The notes beneath the pieces were generated by a model. It worked only from the letters and a program-made list of their open reading frames with translations. It was not told the origin of the DNA and ran no database searches. From a virus: 21,415 bases of DNA. The DNA is taken from the IMG/VR virus record IMGVR_UViG_3300020118_000024, positions 1 through 21,415 of that record; one strand, written 5' to 3'. How positions within the stretch are numbered: position 1 is the first letter of the stretch; every line of letters starts with the position of its first letter. Positions 1 through 5,787 of the stretch are shown in pieces. The translations under genes and the position numbers were made by a program.

Positions 1-246
1 ATCGATAAAATAAGCTGGTTTTGTCGGATCTATTGGTGTGATAGTTTCGGTTTCTGTTTCGGTATTAATAGAATCATTTTCGACAATCGAAGTTTCTTTT
101 TTAACATTACTTTCGATTTCCTTATTTTCCAAAACAATCTCTTTTTTTTCAGCTATTAAGGATTCTTTTGTGGTTGATTTTTCAGTTTTTCTTGCTCCAC
201 ATGAACACAGAATAGATATTAATAAAATCAAAAATAAGTTTTTCAT
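1..246 (-). CDS. Lipoprotein after the endolysin, candidate spanin (3' end outside window)
   Basis: The reading frame is open for 82 codons from ATG at 246 to the window edge, so the C-terminus is missing. The N-terminus is a clear lipoprotein signal: a short basic start (MKN), a hydrophobic run (LFLILLISIL), then a lipobox LCSC with the modified Cys at residue 16 followed by Gly. The mature part is Lys/Glu/Thr-rich, hydrophilic and without another membrane segment. Its ATG overlaps the endolysin stop by 4 nt (ATGA), so the two are translationally coupled. A small outer-membrane lipoprotein directly after an endolysin in a phage of a Gram-negative host fits an Rz1-like or unimolecular spanin, which disrupts or fuses the outer membrane in the last step of lysis. 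The lipoprotein call is read from sequence. The spanin role is inferred from position. A u-spanin would need a C-terminal transmembrane helix, which would lie beyond the window. Confidence 0.75.
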   Translation of the reverse strand, partial: MKNLFLILLISILCSCGARKTEKSTTKESLIAEKKEIVLENKEIESNVKKETSIVENDSINTETETETITPIDPTKPAYFID

Positions 247-824
247 ATGCCTAGTTTTTTCTTCCATTTATTTGTAAATTCTTTCCTGTGAGCATATCCG
301 ATTGCATCTCCTGCTTTTGGCGTATGATGTCCGATATTAATCATGTCACTCACGCCGTCGCAGTCGTCTTTATCCGCATATGCGTTAAGCCCCGCAGCTT
401 TCCAATAATGGAGCGCAGCAATTAAAGAGTTTCCTTCAGTCAGGATTAGATCGGGATTTCCAACAAAATCGATACCAGTTTCTTTTTTTAATATTTCATA
501 CTGGCTTTTCCCGGTAGTTCCTATAAAACCTCCAGATCTATAACGCCAGCCATCTCCAGAAGCCTCATCACCATTACCCATTCTGTTAGCGTAGATTCTA
601 TTTGCGATAGCCTGCTGGTTATGTGCGTATTTATTGCAAAGTTCGATAGTAGGAAAATACTTTTTAAATAAAGTACCTAAAACCTCAGGGCGATAATTCT
701 CATTCTCTCTAACAAGTTTAAAACCGCTCTCATTTTCACATTGCCCCATAAAATGGGCTTTTCTAAGTGGCGTATTTACACCCCATGTGTCGAAAAGAGT
801 TTTATATTTTTCGTATAGCTCCAT
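243..824 (-). CDS. GH19-family endolysin (chitinase-like muramidase)
   Basis: A 193-aa protein with the hallmarks of phage GH19 lysozyme/chitinase-fold endolysins, which cleave the peptidoglycan glycan strand. The segment HFMGQCENESGF (residues 24-35) matches the usual AQ..HESG box, with E32 as likely general acid. E40 in RENENY aligns with the second acidic residue. ANRIYANRMGNGDEASGDGW (74-93) is the family's central signature. The box after it reads SGGFIGTTGKSQY (97-109), where the usual form is GRGxIQLTGRxNY, so some substrate-cleft residues differ. There is no signal peptide or membrane segment, so it would need a holin to leave the cytoplasm. It lies 2 nt after the 71-aa holin-like gene, and its stop overlaps the lipoprotein start. 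The length is normal for a single catalytic domain without a wall-binding module. Confidence 0.9.
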   Translation of the reverse strand: MELYEKYKTLFDTWGVNTPLRKAHFMGQCENESGFKLVRENENYRPEVLGTLFKKYFPTIELCNKYAHNQQAIANRIYANRMGNGDEASGDGWRYRSGGFIGTTGKSQYEILKKETGIDFVGNPDLILTEGNSLIAALHYWKAAGLNAYADKDDCDGVSDMINIGHHTPKAGDAIGYAHRKEFTNKWKKKLGI

Positions 825-826
825 AA

Positions 827-1042
827 CTATTGTGCGGGTGTAGTTTCTCCCTGCATGAGTTTCTTGATTAAGTAAGCTGCGCCTCCGGCAATAGCCAAAT
901 GTCCTAAATTTTGCCAGTCTAAGTCAATGCTTCCGCTTTCAAATACTTTTAATACGACGCCAATGACTGGCGTGCCTATTGCCATGGCTAATCCGTGCAG
1001 GGCGTCTTTCCAATTTAGTTTCAAAAATTCTGATTCTTTCAT
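827..1042 (-). CDS. Small two-helix membrane protein, probable holin
   Basis: A 71-aa protein with two predicted membrane segments, about residues 15-34 (LHGLAMAIGTPVIGVVLKVF) and 46-60 (LGHLAIAGGAAYLI). They are separated by a short acidic loop, with a basic residue pair after the second segment. The N-terminus FLKLNWKD resembles short proteins found before endolysins in Flavobacteriia phages. It lies 2 nt before the endolysin and 3 nt after the 141-aa membrane protein. Small size, two helices and position favour a class II holin, which permeabilises the inner membrane to release the endolysin. The 141-aa gene could be the true holin and this one an antiholin or accessory protein. Sequence alone does not decide this. 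Confidence 0.65.
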   Translation of the reverse strand: MKESEFLKLNWKDALHGLAMAIGTPVIGVVLKVFESGSIDLDWQNLGHLAIAGGAAYLIKKLMQGETTPAQ

Positions 1043-1045
1043 AAA

Positions 1046-1471
1046 TTAATTTTTAAGGTTATTGATATTCTCTTTGATACATTTCAATTCAGCTACAAAA
1101 GATTTTATAGCTTCTAAAGTACTTCTGTTGCCCAGTTTTACCCAGTTTCTATCTATAGATTTCGCCTCTTTAAATACCCACATACAGGTAAAGAGTTTAG
1201 ATAAGAAAAGATTAATCCCGAAAAGCTCGTTTTCTAAAATATAGGCATCGAAAAGAAAGCAAAGCAGTATGGTCGATATGTAAAAGGTTAATTTTTTGAA
1301 GATTTTAAGGAACTTTTCAAACTCAAATTCTTCATTTAAAGCCACGTAAAAAACTAAATATACTGCTAAAGACGAATCCACCATTACACAGGCAGAGATT
1401 AGATAGATCAAGCCTTTAACCGGAGCTATAAATGTTAGAAATGAGAGAAGATAAGCAGAGAAAGACTTCAT
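1046..1471 (-). CDS. Phage_holin_4-type (PF05105-like) holin family membrane protein
   Basis: A 141-aa protein with a hydrophobic N-terminal two-thirds: segments around residues 5-45, 60-78 and 84-101, and a charged cytoplasmic-type tail. FIAPVKGLIYLISACVMVDS (14-33) resembles the FLxPIKGLxxxxxxxxxLD opening of the Bacteroidota phage holin family. FKEAKSIDRNWVKLGNRS (100-117) resembles the conserved ExxSIxENxxxxxG motif before the C-terminal tail. The 4-nt overlap with the 137-aa membrane protein upstream (ATGA) and the 3-nt gap to the next holin-like gene place it in the lysis operon. It may form lysis holes in the inner membrane or modulate the smaller holin. The family assignment is from remembered motifs. 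Confidence 0.65.
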   Translation of the reverse strand: MKSFSAYLLSFLTFIAPVKGLIYLISACVMVDSSLAVYLVFYVALNEEFEFEKFLKIFKKLTFYISTILLCFLFDAYILENELFGINLFLSKLFTCMWVFKEAKSIDRNWVKLGNRSTLEAIKSFVAELKCIKENINNLKN

Positions 1472-1881
1472 TTAACGTATTTTAAGTAAAAGGATAAAAC
1501 ATATTTAATAAAAAGCCCAAATAAACCACCAGCATAGAACGTATATACAATAATATCAAAGTGTTCTGGGTTATATCCTGAATATATCAAACAAAAAGTA
1601 GTTATCTGGTCTAGGAAATAAGCATATACAATTGTTTTAGTACACAAACAGGCGCTAAATCGTAAAATACGAAATACAAAGAAGATAGAAATCGTAAGAG
1701 TCGATAGGCTAGATAGCAAAGGGGCATAATAAAAAGCATATTGATTCAAAACTGAATATTCTACTGTATCAAATCGCGATTGTAGAAAGAAGCTAGTTAA
1801 TTCTAAAGCAGTTAAGATAAAAATAGTCGAGAGCATACCTAAATCAAAGAGATCTTTTAGATTGAATTTATTATCTGCCAT
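1468..1881 (-). CDS. Four-helix membrane protein of unknown function in the lysis cassette
   Basis: I do not recognise this 137-aa protein. It has a short hydrophilic N-terminus (MADNKFNLKD) and about four strongly hydrophobic segments, near residues 15-33, 50-70, 80-100 and 110-132. It ends in a basic tail (KYVK), and most of its few charged residues lie in the loops and tails. It starts 6 nt after the 40-aa ORF and its stop overlaps the start of the holin-family gene by 4 nt, which indicates coupled translation with the lysis genes. It could be an antiholin, a third pore-forming component or a superinfection-exclusion protein. None of these is shown by a motif. Confidence 0.7.
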   Translation of the reverse strand: MADNKFNLKDLFDLGMLSTIFILTALELTSFFLQSRFDTVEYSVLNQYAFYYAPLLSSLSTLTISIFFVFRILRFSACLCTKTIVYAYFLDQITTFCLIYSGYNPEHFDIIVYTFYAGGLFGLFIKYVLSFYLKYVK

Positions 1882-1887
1882 TCGACT

Positions 1888-2010
1888 CTATTTTTTTATC
1901 GTTTGATTCGGAGGTTTGATCTCGGAAAAAGGAGAAGAACCTAAAGGTTTTCTTTCAGTAGTAATATTTTTGCCGCTCGGTGCCGGCTGAGTTATCTTAT
2001 TAAAAGCCAT
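1888..2010 (-). CDS. Small Pro/Ser/Lys-rich ORF (40 aa), first gene of the lysis operon
   Basis: An ATG at 2010 opens a 40-codon frame that ends at TAG (1888-1890), 6 nt before the next gene. The start is preceded by AATTTTTAACAA, the A/T-rich ribosome-site style of the other genes here. The peptide starts MAFNKITQPAPSGK, ends TIKK and is hydrophilic and probably disordered, with no membrane segment. A TAnnTTTG-type promoter box lies about 35 nt upstream, just after the terminator of the preceding genes. This makes it the first possible gene of the lysis transcript. The function is unknown. It could be a short regulatory or leader peptide, or not translated at all. Confidence 0.5.
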   Translation of the reverse strand: MAFNKITQPAPSGKNITTERKPLGSSPFSEIKPPNQTIKK

Positions 2011-2043
2011 TTGTTAAAAATTATTTAGATTGATTATTGATAA

Positions 2044-2051
2044 CAAAAATA
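2044..2051 (-). promoter_or_regulatory. Candidate Bacteroidota -7 promoter box for the lysis operon
   Basis: The minus strand reads TATTTTTG, which fits the Bacteroidota sigma consensus TAnnTTTG. It lies directly downstream of a terminator and about 35 nt before the first ORF of the lysis cassette. No clear TTTG/TTG -33 element lies at the expected distance; that region falls inside the terminator hairpin. The match is to one box only, in AT-rich DNA. Confidence 0.35.
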
Positions 2052-2060
2052 GTTAAAAAA

Positions 2061-2092
2061 GAATAACCCGCTCGATAAAAAGCGGGTTATTC
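2061..2092 (-). terminator. Rho-independent terminator after the accessory genes
   Basis: A perfect 12-bp inverted repeat (GAATAACCCGCT at 2061-2072 and AGCGGGTTATTC at 2081-2092) with an 8-nt loop. On the minus strand it is followed by TTTTTTAAC. It begins 4 nt before the stop codon of the 70-aa gene is reached on the plus-strand scale, so it ends the transcript coming from 2308-2096 and separates it from the lysis genes. Confidence 0.88.
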
Positions 2093-2095
2093 GGG

Positions 2096-2308
2096 TTAAA
2101 CTGAGTAAGTGTCAGGTTCTATGCCTTTTGCACGAAAATAGTCTTCCATTTTCTTATAAGCTAAAACCATATATTTCTCATGTTCTTTTCCCTTTTTGTC
2201 TTTTTTAAGAGCGTGCTGTGCGCATTCAACCTCTTTATGAATGTCTTTTATGACCGTCATCTCGGCAAAGTCCTGCGGGTGCTTCTGAAAATATGTTGTA
2301 AAATCCAT
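2096..2308 (-). CDS. Small hydrophilic protein of unknown function (70 aa)
   Basis: I do not recognise this 70-aa protein. It is charged and mostly helical in character, with a Lys-rich middle (KKDKKGKEHEKYM) and no signal peptide, membrane segment or Cys pair. Its ATG lies 6 nt after the stop of the 107-aa gene, and it is the last gene before a strong terminator. The two form a small unit between terminators at 2673-2703 and 2061-2092. The compact spacing and the terminator right at its stop support it as real. Confidence 0.7.
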   Translation of the reverse strand: MDFTTYFQKHPQDFAEMTVIKDIHKEVECAQHALKKDKKGKEHEKYMVLAYKKMEDYFRAKGIEPDTYSV

Positions 2309-2314
2309 AGTATT

Positions 2315-2638
2315 TTATTTTAATTGATTTGATAATCCTTCAATTTGTTTTGCCATTGATGCAATAACGTTTTGATTTTCTAAAGATTGTTTTGCCATTG
2401 TTTCCATCATACTTTTCAATTCAGAAACTTCTTTTGAAGGATCTGGATGTTTTGTATTATGCCACATTAAAAACTTATTTTTCAAATCTGCCTGAGCCTC
2501 TTTACCTTCATCTGTTGCAAGAAACATTTGATAAGCTTGAACCTGTTGTTCTTCTTCAATTTGCTGAGGTGTTTTTTGAGGTTGTGGATTTAATAAATGC
2601 TGATATTTACTTAGGATTTGTTGAGTATATGGATCCAT
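2315..2638 (-). CDS. Gln-rich coiled-coil protein of unknown function (107 aa)
   Basis: No family is recognised. The N-terminal part is Gln/Pro-rich (NPQPQKTPQQIEEEQQ, residues 17-32). The C-terminal part from about residue 67 has heptad-like hydrophobic spacing (SELKSMMETMAKQ, then SMAKQIEGLSNQLK) and should form a coiled coil. There is no signal peptide or membrane segment. It starts about 35 nt after a terminator, so it may need its own promoter or readthrough. It is followed at 6 nt by the 70-aa gene. Possible roles are a virion-associated or regulatory oligomer; neither is shown. Confidence 0.7.
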   Translation of the reverse strand: MDPYTQQILSKYQHLLNPQPQKTPQQIEEEQQVQAYQMFLATDEGKEAQADLKNKFLMWHNTKHPDPSKEVSELKSMMETMAKQSLENQNVIASMAKQIEGLSNQLK

Positions 2639-2672
2639 CTTGGCTTTTACTTTAGATTTAATTTTAGAAAAA

Positions 2673-2703
2673 TAACGCCTAAACGAATTAGGCTTAGGCG
2701 TTA
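2673..2703 (-). terminator. Rho-independent terminator after the Gly-rich gene
   Basis: A 10-bp perfect inverted repeat (TAACGCCTAA at 2673-2682, TTAGGCGTTA at 2694-2703) with an 11-nt loop. On the minus strand it is followed by TTTTTCTAAAAT. It starts about 10 nt past the stop of the gene at 2713-3420. Confidence 0.8.
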
Positions 2704-2712
2704 GGTCCGCAA

Positions 2713-3420
2713 TTACTTTATGTTAGTAGCGGCAGTTGATTGTGTTCCTGATGCAACCATGGTTCCTAGGTTAATGATACCTTGTTTAGTAACATTTGTT
2801 TGTTCAAACAAAGCGTTAAATAAACGAGAGTTTTCATCTCTTTGAGTTTGAATAGCGGTCAACACATTAGTGTTGTTGTTCGTGTTGATGATAGTTGTTT
2901 TTTCATCATCATGTCTACGTCTTTCCTCCACAGAAGCGATTTCCAAAGCGAAAATTCTATCTCTTAGATTTTGTTCGTTGTCAGAGCTGATTTTAGCTAA
3001 AATAGCCGCTGTGTTTGTTCCCGCTTCACGAGAAGCTGCAACTGCAAAAGCGGTAGCCTGCGTACTAAGTTCATTTGTGTTGCGTTCAGCTTGGATAGCT
3101 GCTGCATAATTGCCATCTTTAACGGCATCATTTACAGCAAATAATCCCGCGTTAATTCCACGAAATTCGCCTACGCTCATGTCTTTATGGCGTCCTAATT
3201 CAGCTAGAATATTTGTAGAATTTTGAAGTTCTACAACTTTTGCAGCGATTCCAGAAGCATCCAAATCAGGAGAACCACCATCTCCACCGAACAAACCGCC
3301 TCTATTACGTCCTAGTAAAGAAGCAAGGATAATTCCTTCTAAAATACCACCGCCTCCGAAGCCACCTAATCCAAGACCACCAGCTCCGCCTAATACTTCG
3401 TTTCCACCTGTTGAAATCAT
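2713..3420 (-). CDS. Gly-rich, Ala/Asn-rich phage protein, possibly virion-associated
   Basis: A 235-aa protein in three parts. Residues 1-50 are a Gly-rich segment (GGAGGLGLGGFGGGG, then a hydrophobic EGIILASLLGR and RGGLFGGDGG). Residues 55-130 are an Ala-rich helical region (SGIAAKVVELQNSTNILAEL and following). The rest is long helical with charged patches (NLRDRIFALEIASVEERRR) and an Asn/Thr stretch (TTIINTNNNTN). This layout, a Gly-rich LLGRxxGGLFG start followed by a long Ala/Asn/Gln helix, recurs in unannotated phage proteins I have seen, but no function is assigned. Its start codon lies at the edge of a nested inverted repeat (3423-3465), and a terminator follows the stop. It could be an internal virion protein or a membrane-active protein. 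Confidence 0.75.
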   Translation of the reverse strand: MISTGGNEVLGGAGGLGLGGFGGGGILEGIILASLLGRNRGGLFGGDGGSPDLDASGIAAKVVELQNSTNILAELGRHKDMSVGEFRGINAGLFAVNDAVKDGNYAAAIQAERNTNELSTQATAFAVAASREAGTNTAAILAKISSDNEQNLRDRIFALEIASVEERRRHDDEKTTIINTNNNTNVLTAIQTQRDENSRLFNALFEQTNVTKQGIINLGTMVASGTQSTAATNIK

Positions 3421-3422
3421 AA

Positions 3423-3465
3423 TATCTAATTTTTATTGGTTAATTAATAACCTCAAAATTAGATA
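3423..3465. repeat. Nested inverted repeat (hairpin or operator) upstream of the Gly-rich gene
   Basis: The outer arms TATCTAATTTT (3423-3433) and AAAATTAGATA (3455-3465) are perfect complements of 11 bp. Inside them GGTTA (3438-3442) and TAACC (3448-3452) form a second stem around ATTAA. The element fills the gap between the HTH gene and the next gene. Its left arm covers the ribosome-site region of the gene starting at 3420, and its right arm contains a TAnnTTTG box. No T-run follows on the minus strand, so it does not look like a terminator. Confidence 0.7.
3454..3461 (-). promoter_or_regulatory. Candidate -7 promoter box inside the inverted repeat
   Basis: The minus strand reads TAATTTTG, which fits TAnnTTTG. 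It is about 35 nt before the ATG of the Gly-rich gene and overlaps the right arm of the inverted repeat. No good -33 TTTG is seen, so this is only a half-match. Confidence 0.3.
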
Positions 3466-3471
3466 GGAGAT

Positions 3472-3747
3472 TTAATTAAAGTGTTGCTCTATGCGACAAT
3501 GACCTGCAAGAGTTAAAGCAGTAGTAACCAAACTAGCTAAAGTAACCCCCAAAGCCCTTGCGAGCTTTGAGAGAGTTGCTAATTTTGGATTTTCGACCTC
3601 CATATTTTCAAGCCGTGAAATAGTGGTATTTTCAACTTCTGCCAGAGCGGCTAAATGCGATTGAGATAATCCCTGCTCAAATCTGTTTTTACGTAGATTC
3701 TTAGAAATATCGGCTATTGCGTTTAAATGCATGGTATTGTTTTTCAT
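3472..3747 (-). CDS. Cro/C1-type (XRE) helix-turn-helix regulator
   Basis: A 91-aa DNA-binding protein of the HTH_3 type. With ATG at 3747 as residue 1, the core runs from about residue 14 to 75. LSQSHLAALAEVENTTISRLENME (27-50) spans the two HTH helices, and LATLSKLARALGVTLASLV is the typical closing helix pair. A start at TTG 3753, directly after the fibre stop, is possible, but ATG 3747 preceded by TTTTAATTGATT fits the local ribosome-site style better. It follows the tail fibre gene with a few nt between them and precedes a nested inverted repeat that could be its operator. A small regulator inside the structural region is unexpected. It might control the accessory/lysis genes or its own expression. 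The HTH fold is clear; the target is inferred. Confidence 0.85.
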   Translation of the reverse strand: MKNNTMHLNAIADISKNLRKNRFEQGLSQSHLAALAEVENTTISRLENMEVENPKLATLSKLARALGVTLASLVTTALTLAGHCRIEQHFN

Positions 3748-3753
3748 AATCAA

Positions 3754-5778
3754 TTAAAATGTAGATAAAGCAGTACGCTGCCATGTATTTGTAGCCACAC
3801 ATACATAAATAAAGCCGTTAACAAATCTTATTTCTCCTAAAGTTCCTGTACTAGAACTTGTAGCCGGAGCGGAATTTAATGCCGAAAGATTAAACTGGGT
3901 TGCAACTACTGAACCTCCTACCTGCACTCTATTAATGTTATCATCTGTAAAAGTTCCACCGTTTTGAAGTATAAGGTTTCCTGTTGTTGGTGAAAATTGG
4001 CCTTTCTTTGAGTTTCCTAGCCTTATTTCTATAGCCCCGCTTACAAGGGGAGCGTTTAAGTAGCATGTAGAGGCACTCGCAGCAAAAAAGTAATTATTAG
4101 CAGAGGGTGATGCAACTGAATAAAGCAAGGAATTCCCAGGTACGCCCCCATCATTAATTGTGAAATTCGAAGTATTCCAGGTAGCTTTTAATACATTATT
4201 CTTAACCCCTGTAAAAGCACCATTTGTAAAAGTTGGGCTTAAATCCAAACAAGTTAAATCGTCATTATTTGCAGCGGCAGTTAACGTATTTGTAAAAGAG
4301 TTGCCTTTCGCACTTGCGGAAACTGCCGTAAGTGCGCCATTTGAGCGTAAAGTTCCTGCGGTAATTTTACCGTTACCATCAACTAATAAAGTATTAGCCC
4401 CCGAACCGTTCTGCCCAACTAAAATATTATCTGTATCAGTAGCAGAACCGCGTTTAAGTGCAAGAGCCCCAAGTGCTGTGGTAGTAATTAATTGTGGAGA
4501 GGTTGAGTTACCATAAACACTCTGTATTGTTTCGGCGCCAACATTTACTTTACTATTAATTTGATTCTGTAGCTTACCTAAAGCGCCCAAAATACTATCT
4601 GTCGCAAGAATAGTCCCCCCGATAGCGGTAGATAACCCCGTAAGCAGGGTAGATAACCCTCTAAGCGCGGTATAATATAGATTTGATGAGCCTTCGGTAA
4701 CTTGATCTGAGGTATAGTCTCCTGATTGAGCCGTTACGTTACCCGTTCTACCGAATACCGAAGATACAGCATCAGTATTGTCAACCTTACCCCAGTTAGC
4801 TCCATCTGATATTATCCAGTCTCCTGTATTTAATTTAAGTCCGAAGCGAATAGTTTCGTTTGCCCCAGTACAAATATAATAATGCCCCTTAGTCTCTGCT
4901 GTAGTTAAGGCAGGAGAATTAGCAACTTGATCCCAAAGCCCTTGATATTGAACATTCCCTAAAACGGCGTCATTCATATTTGCTAGAGGAACTTTTGCGT
5001 TACCATCTAATCCAGCATAACCATTTACCGCCCCTTTATTAGAGGTAGATTCCTTAGCGTTCCAGATTCCTTTCTCCGTATCTGTTGCAAATCTATGCGC
5101 AGCATCTTGCGTAATATTCGAAGGGTTTGTGGTATCCGTATTTGGCACATTGCCTAAACCTACCTGAGCTTTAGTTACCGAATGAGGGTTATTTATAGCA
5201 GTTAAATGGCTTAATAAAGTGGTACCGTTTGTAGTTACCCAATCATAGGCAGTCTTGAAAAAAGACCAATCTGTAGAAAGCAAATAACCATCATTAGAAG
5301 CAGAAGCTGCGCCTAAAGTAGATTCTATTTCTGCTTTTGTCATTGTCCCTCCGCCGCCAGTACTTTCCGACACAACTATGGTGTAATTTACAATTTCAGT
5401 TTCATTTGTTATTGTTATACTATCAGGAGTAGGGTTTACTGGCTGGTGCTTAGTAATAATCCAAGTACCTGAAAGTATCCCCGAAGTATTATCTCCAATA
5501 GTCACGAAAATATCGAAAGTATAAGTCCCTTCTTTTGCTAAAATAAGAGCGGGATTAATTATGAAAACTCCCGTAGCAGGATCCGGAATAATAATAGTAC
5601 TATCTGCTGTTTTAAAACTGAAATTCTCTGAACCATTGAAAATTTTAAAAGCCGCCACTATTGAGGCGCCTGTTAAATTCACAGGCACATCTACCCCAGC
5701 ATCATTTTTAATTAAGTATGTTACACTCATACCTGCCCAAGTTGTCTTACTTTGGTGGTCTTGTATTATGTTAGCCAT
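3754..5778 (-). CDS. Tail fibre / receptor-binding protein with BppU-like N-terminus
   Basis: A 674-aa protein. Residues about 10-112 form a beta domain resembling the N-terminal domain of baseplate upper proteins (BppU_N): a VPVNLTGASIVAAFK strand pair, then PDPATGVFIINP and GTYTFDIFV. Residues 191-213 carry the phage-fibre motif INNPHSVTKAQVGLGNVPNT. Residues 245-407 are a cassette (KGAVNGYAGLDGNAKVP, VFGRTGNVTAQSGDYTSDQV, LATDSILGALGKLQNQI) homologous to the neighbouring fibre. The rest is Ser/Thr/Asn-rich beta sequence ending GFIYVCVATNTWQRTALSTF, a common C-terminal signature of Bacteroidota phage fibres. It probably attaches to the baseplate through its N-terminus and binds the host surface with its C-terminal part. 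No self-cleaving chaperone domain is seen. It starts 9 nt after the 370-aa fibre gene. Confidence 0.85.
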   Translation of the reverse strand: MANIIQDHQSKTTWAGMSVTYLIKNDAGVDVPVNLTGASIVAAFKIFNGSENFSFKTADSTIIIPDPATGVFIINPALILAKEGTYTFDIFVTIGDNTSGILSGTWIITKHQPVNPTPDSITITNETEIVNYTIVVSESTGGGGTMTKAEIESTLGAASASNDGYLLSTDWSFFKTAYDWVTTNGTTLLSHLTAINNPHSVTKAQVGLGNVPNTDTTNPSNITQDAAHRFATDTEKGIWNAKESTSNKGAVNGYAGLDGNAKVPLANMNDAVLGNVQYQGLWDQVANSPALTTAETKGHYYICTGANETIRFGLKLNTGDWIISDGANWGKVDNTDAVSSVFGRTGNVTAQSGDYTSDQVTEGSSNLYYTALRGLSTLLTGLSTAIGGTILATDSILGALGKLQNQINSKVNVGAETIQSVYGNSTSPQLITTTALGALALKRGSATDTDNILVGQNGSGANTLLVDGNGKITAGTLRSNGALTAVSASAKGNSFTNTLTAAANNDDLTCLDLSPTFTNGAFTGVKNNVLKATWNTSNFTINDGGVPGNSLLYSVASPSANNYFFAASASTCYLNAPLVSGAIEIRLGNSKKGQFSPTTGNLILQNGGTFTDDNINRVQVGGSVVATQFNLSALNSAPATSSSTGTLGEIRFVNGFIYVCVATNTWQRTALSTF

Positions 5779-5787
5779 ATTGTAGTA

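Noticed and set aside
4160-4516. 118-codon plus-strand ORF opposite the 674-aa fibre gene
   Set aside because: Antisense shadow of a Thr/Ser/Asn-rich gene; no recognisable domain and all other genes are on the minus strand.
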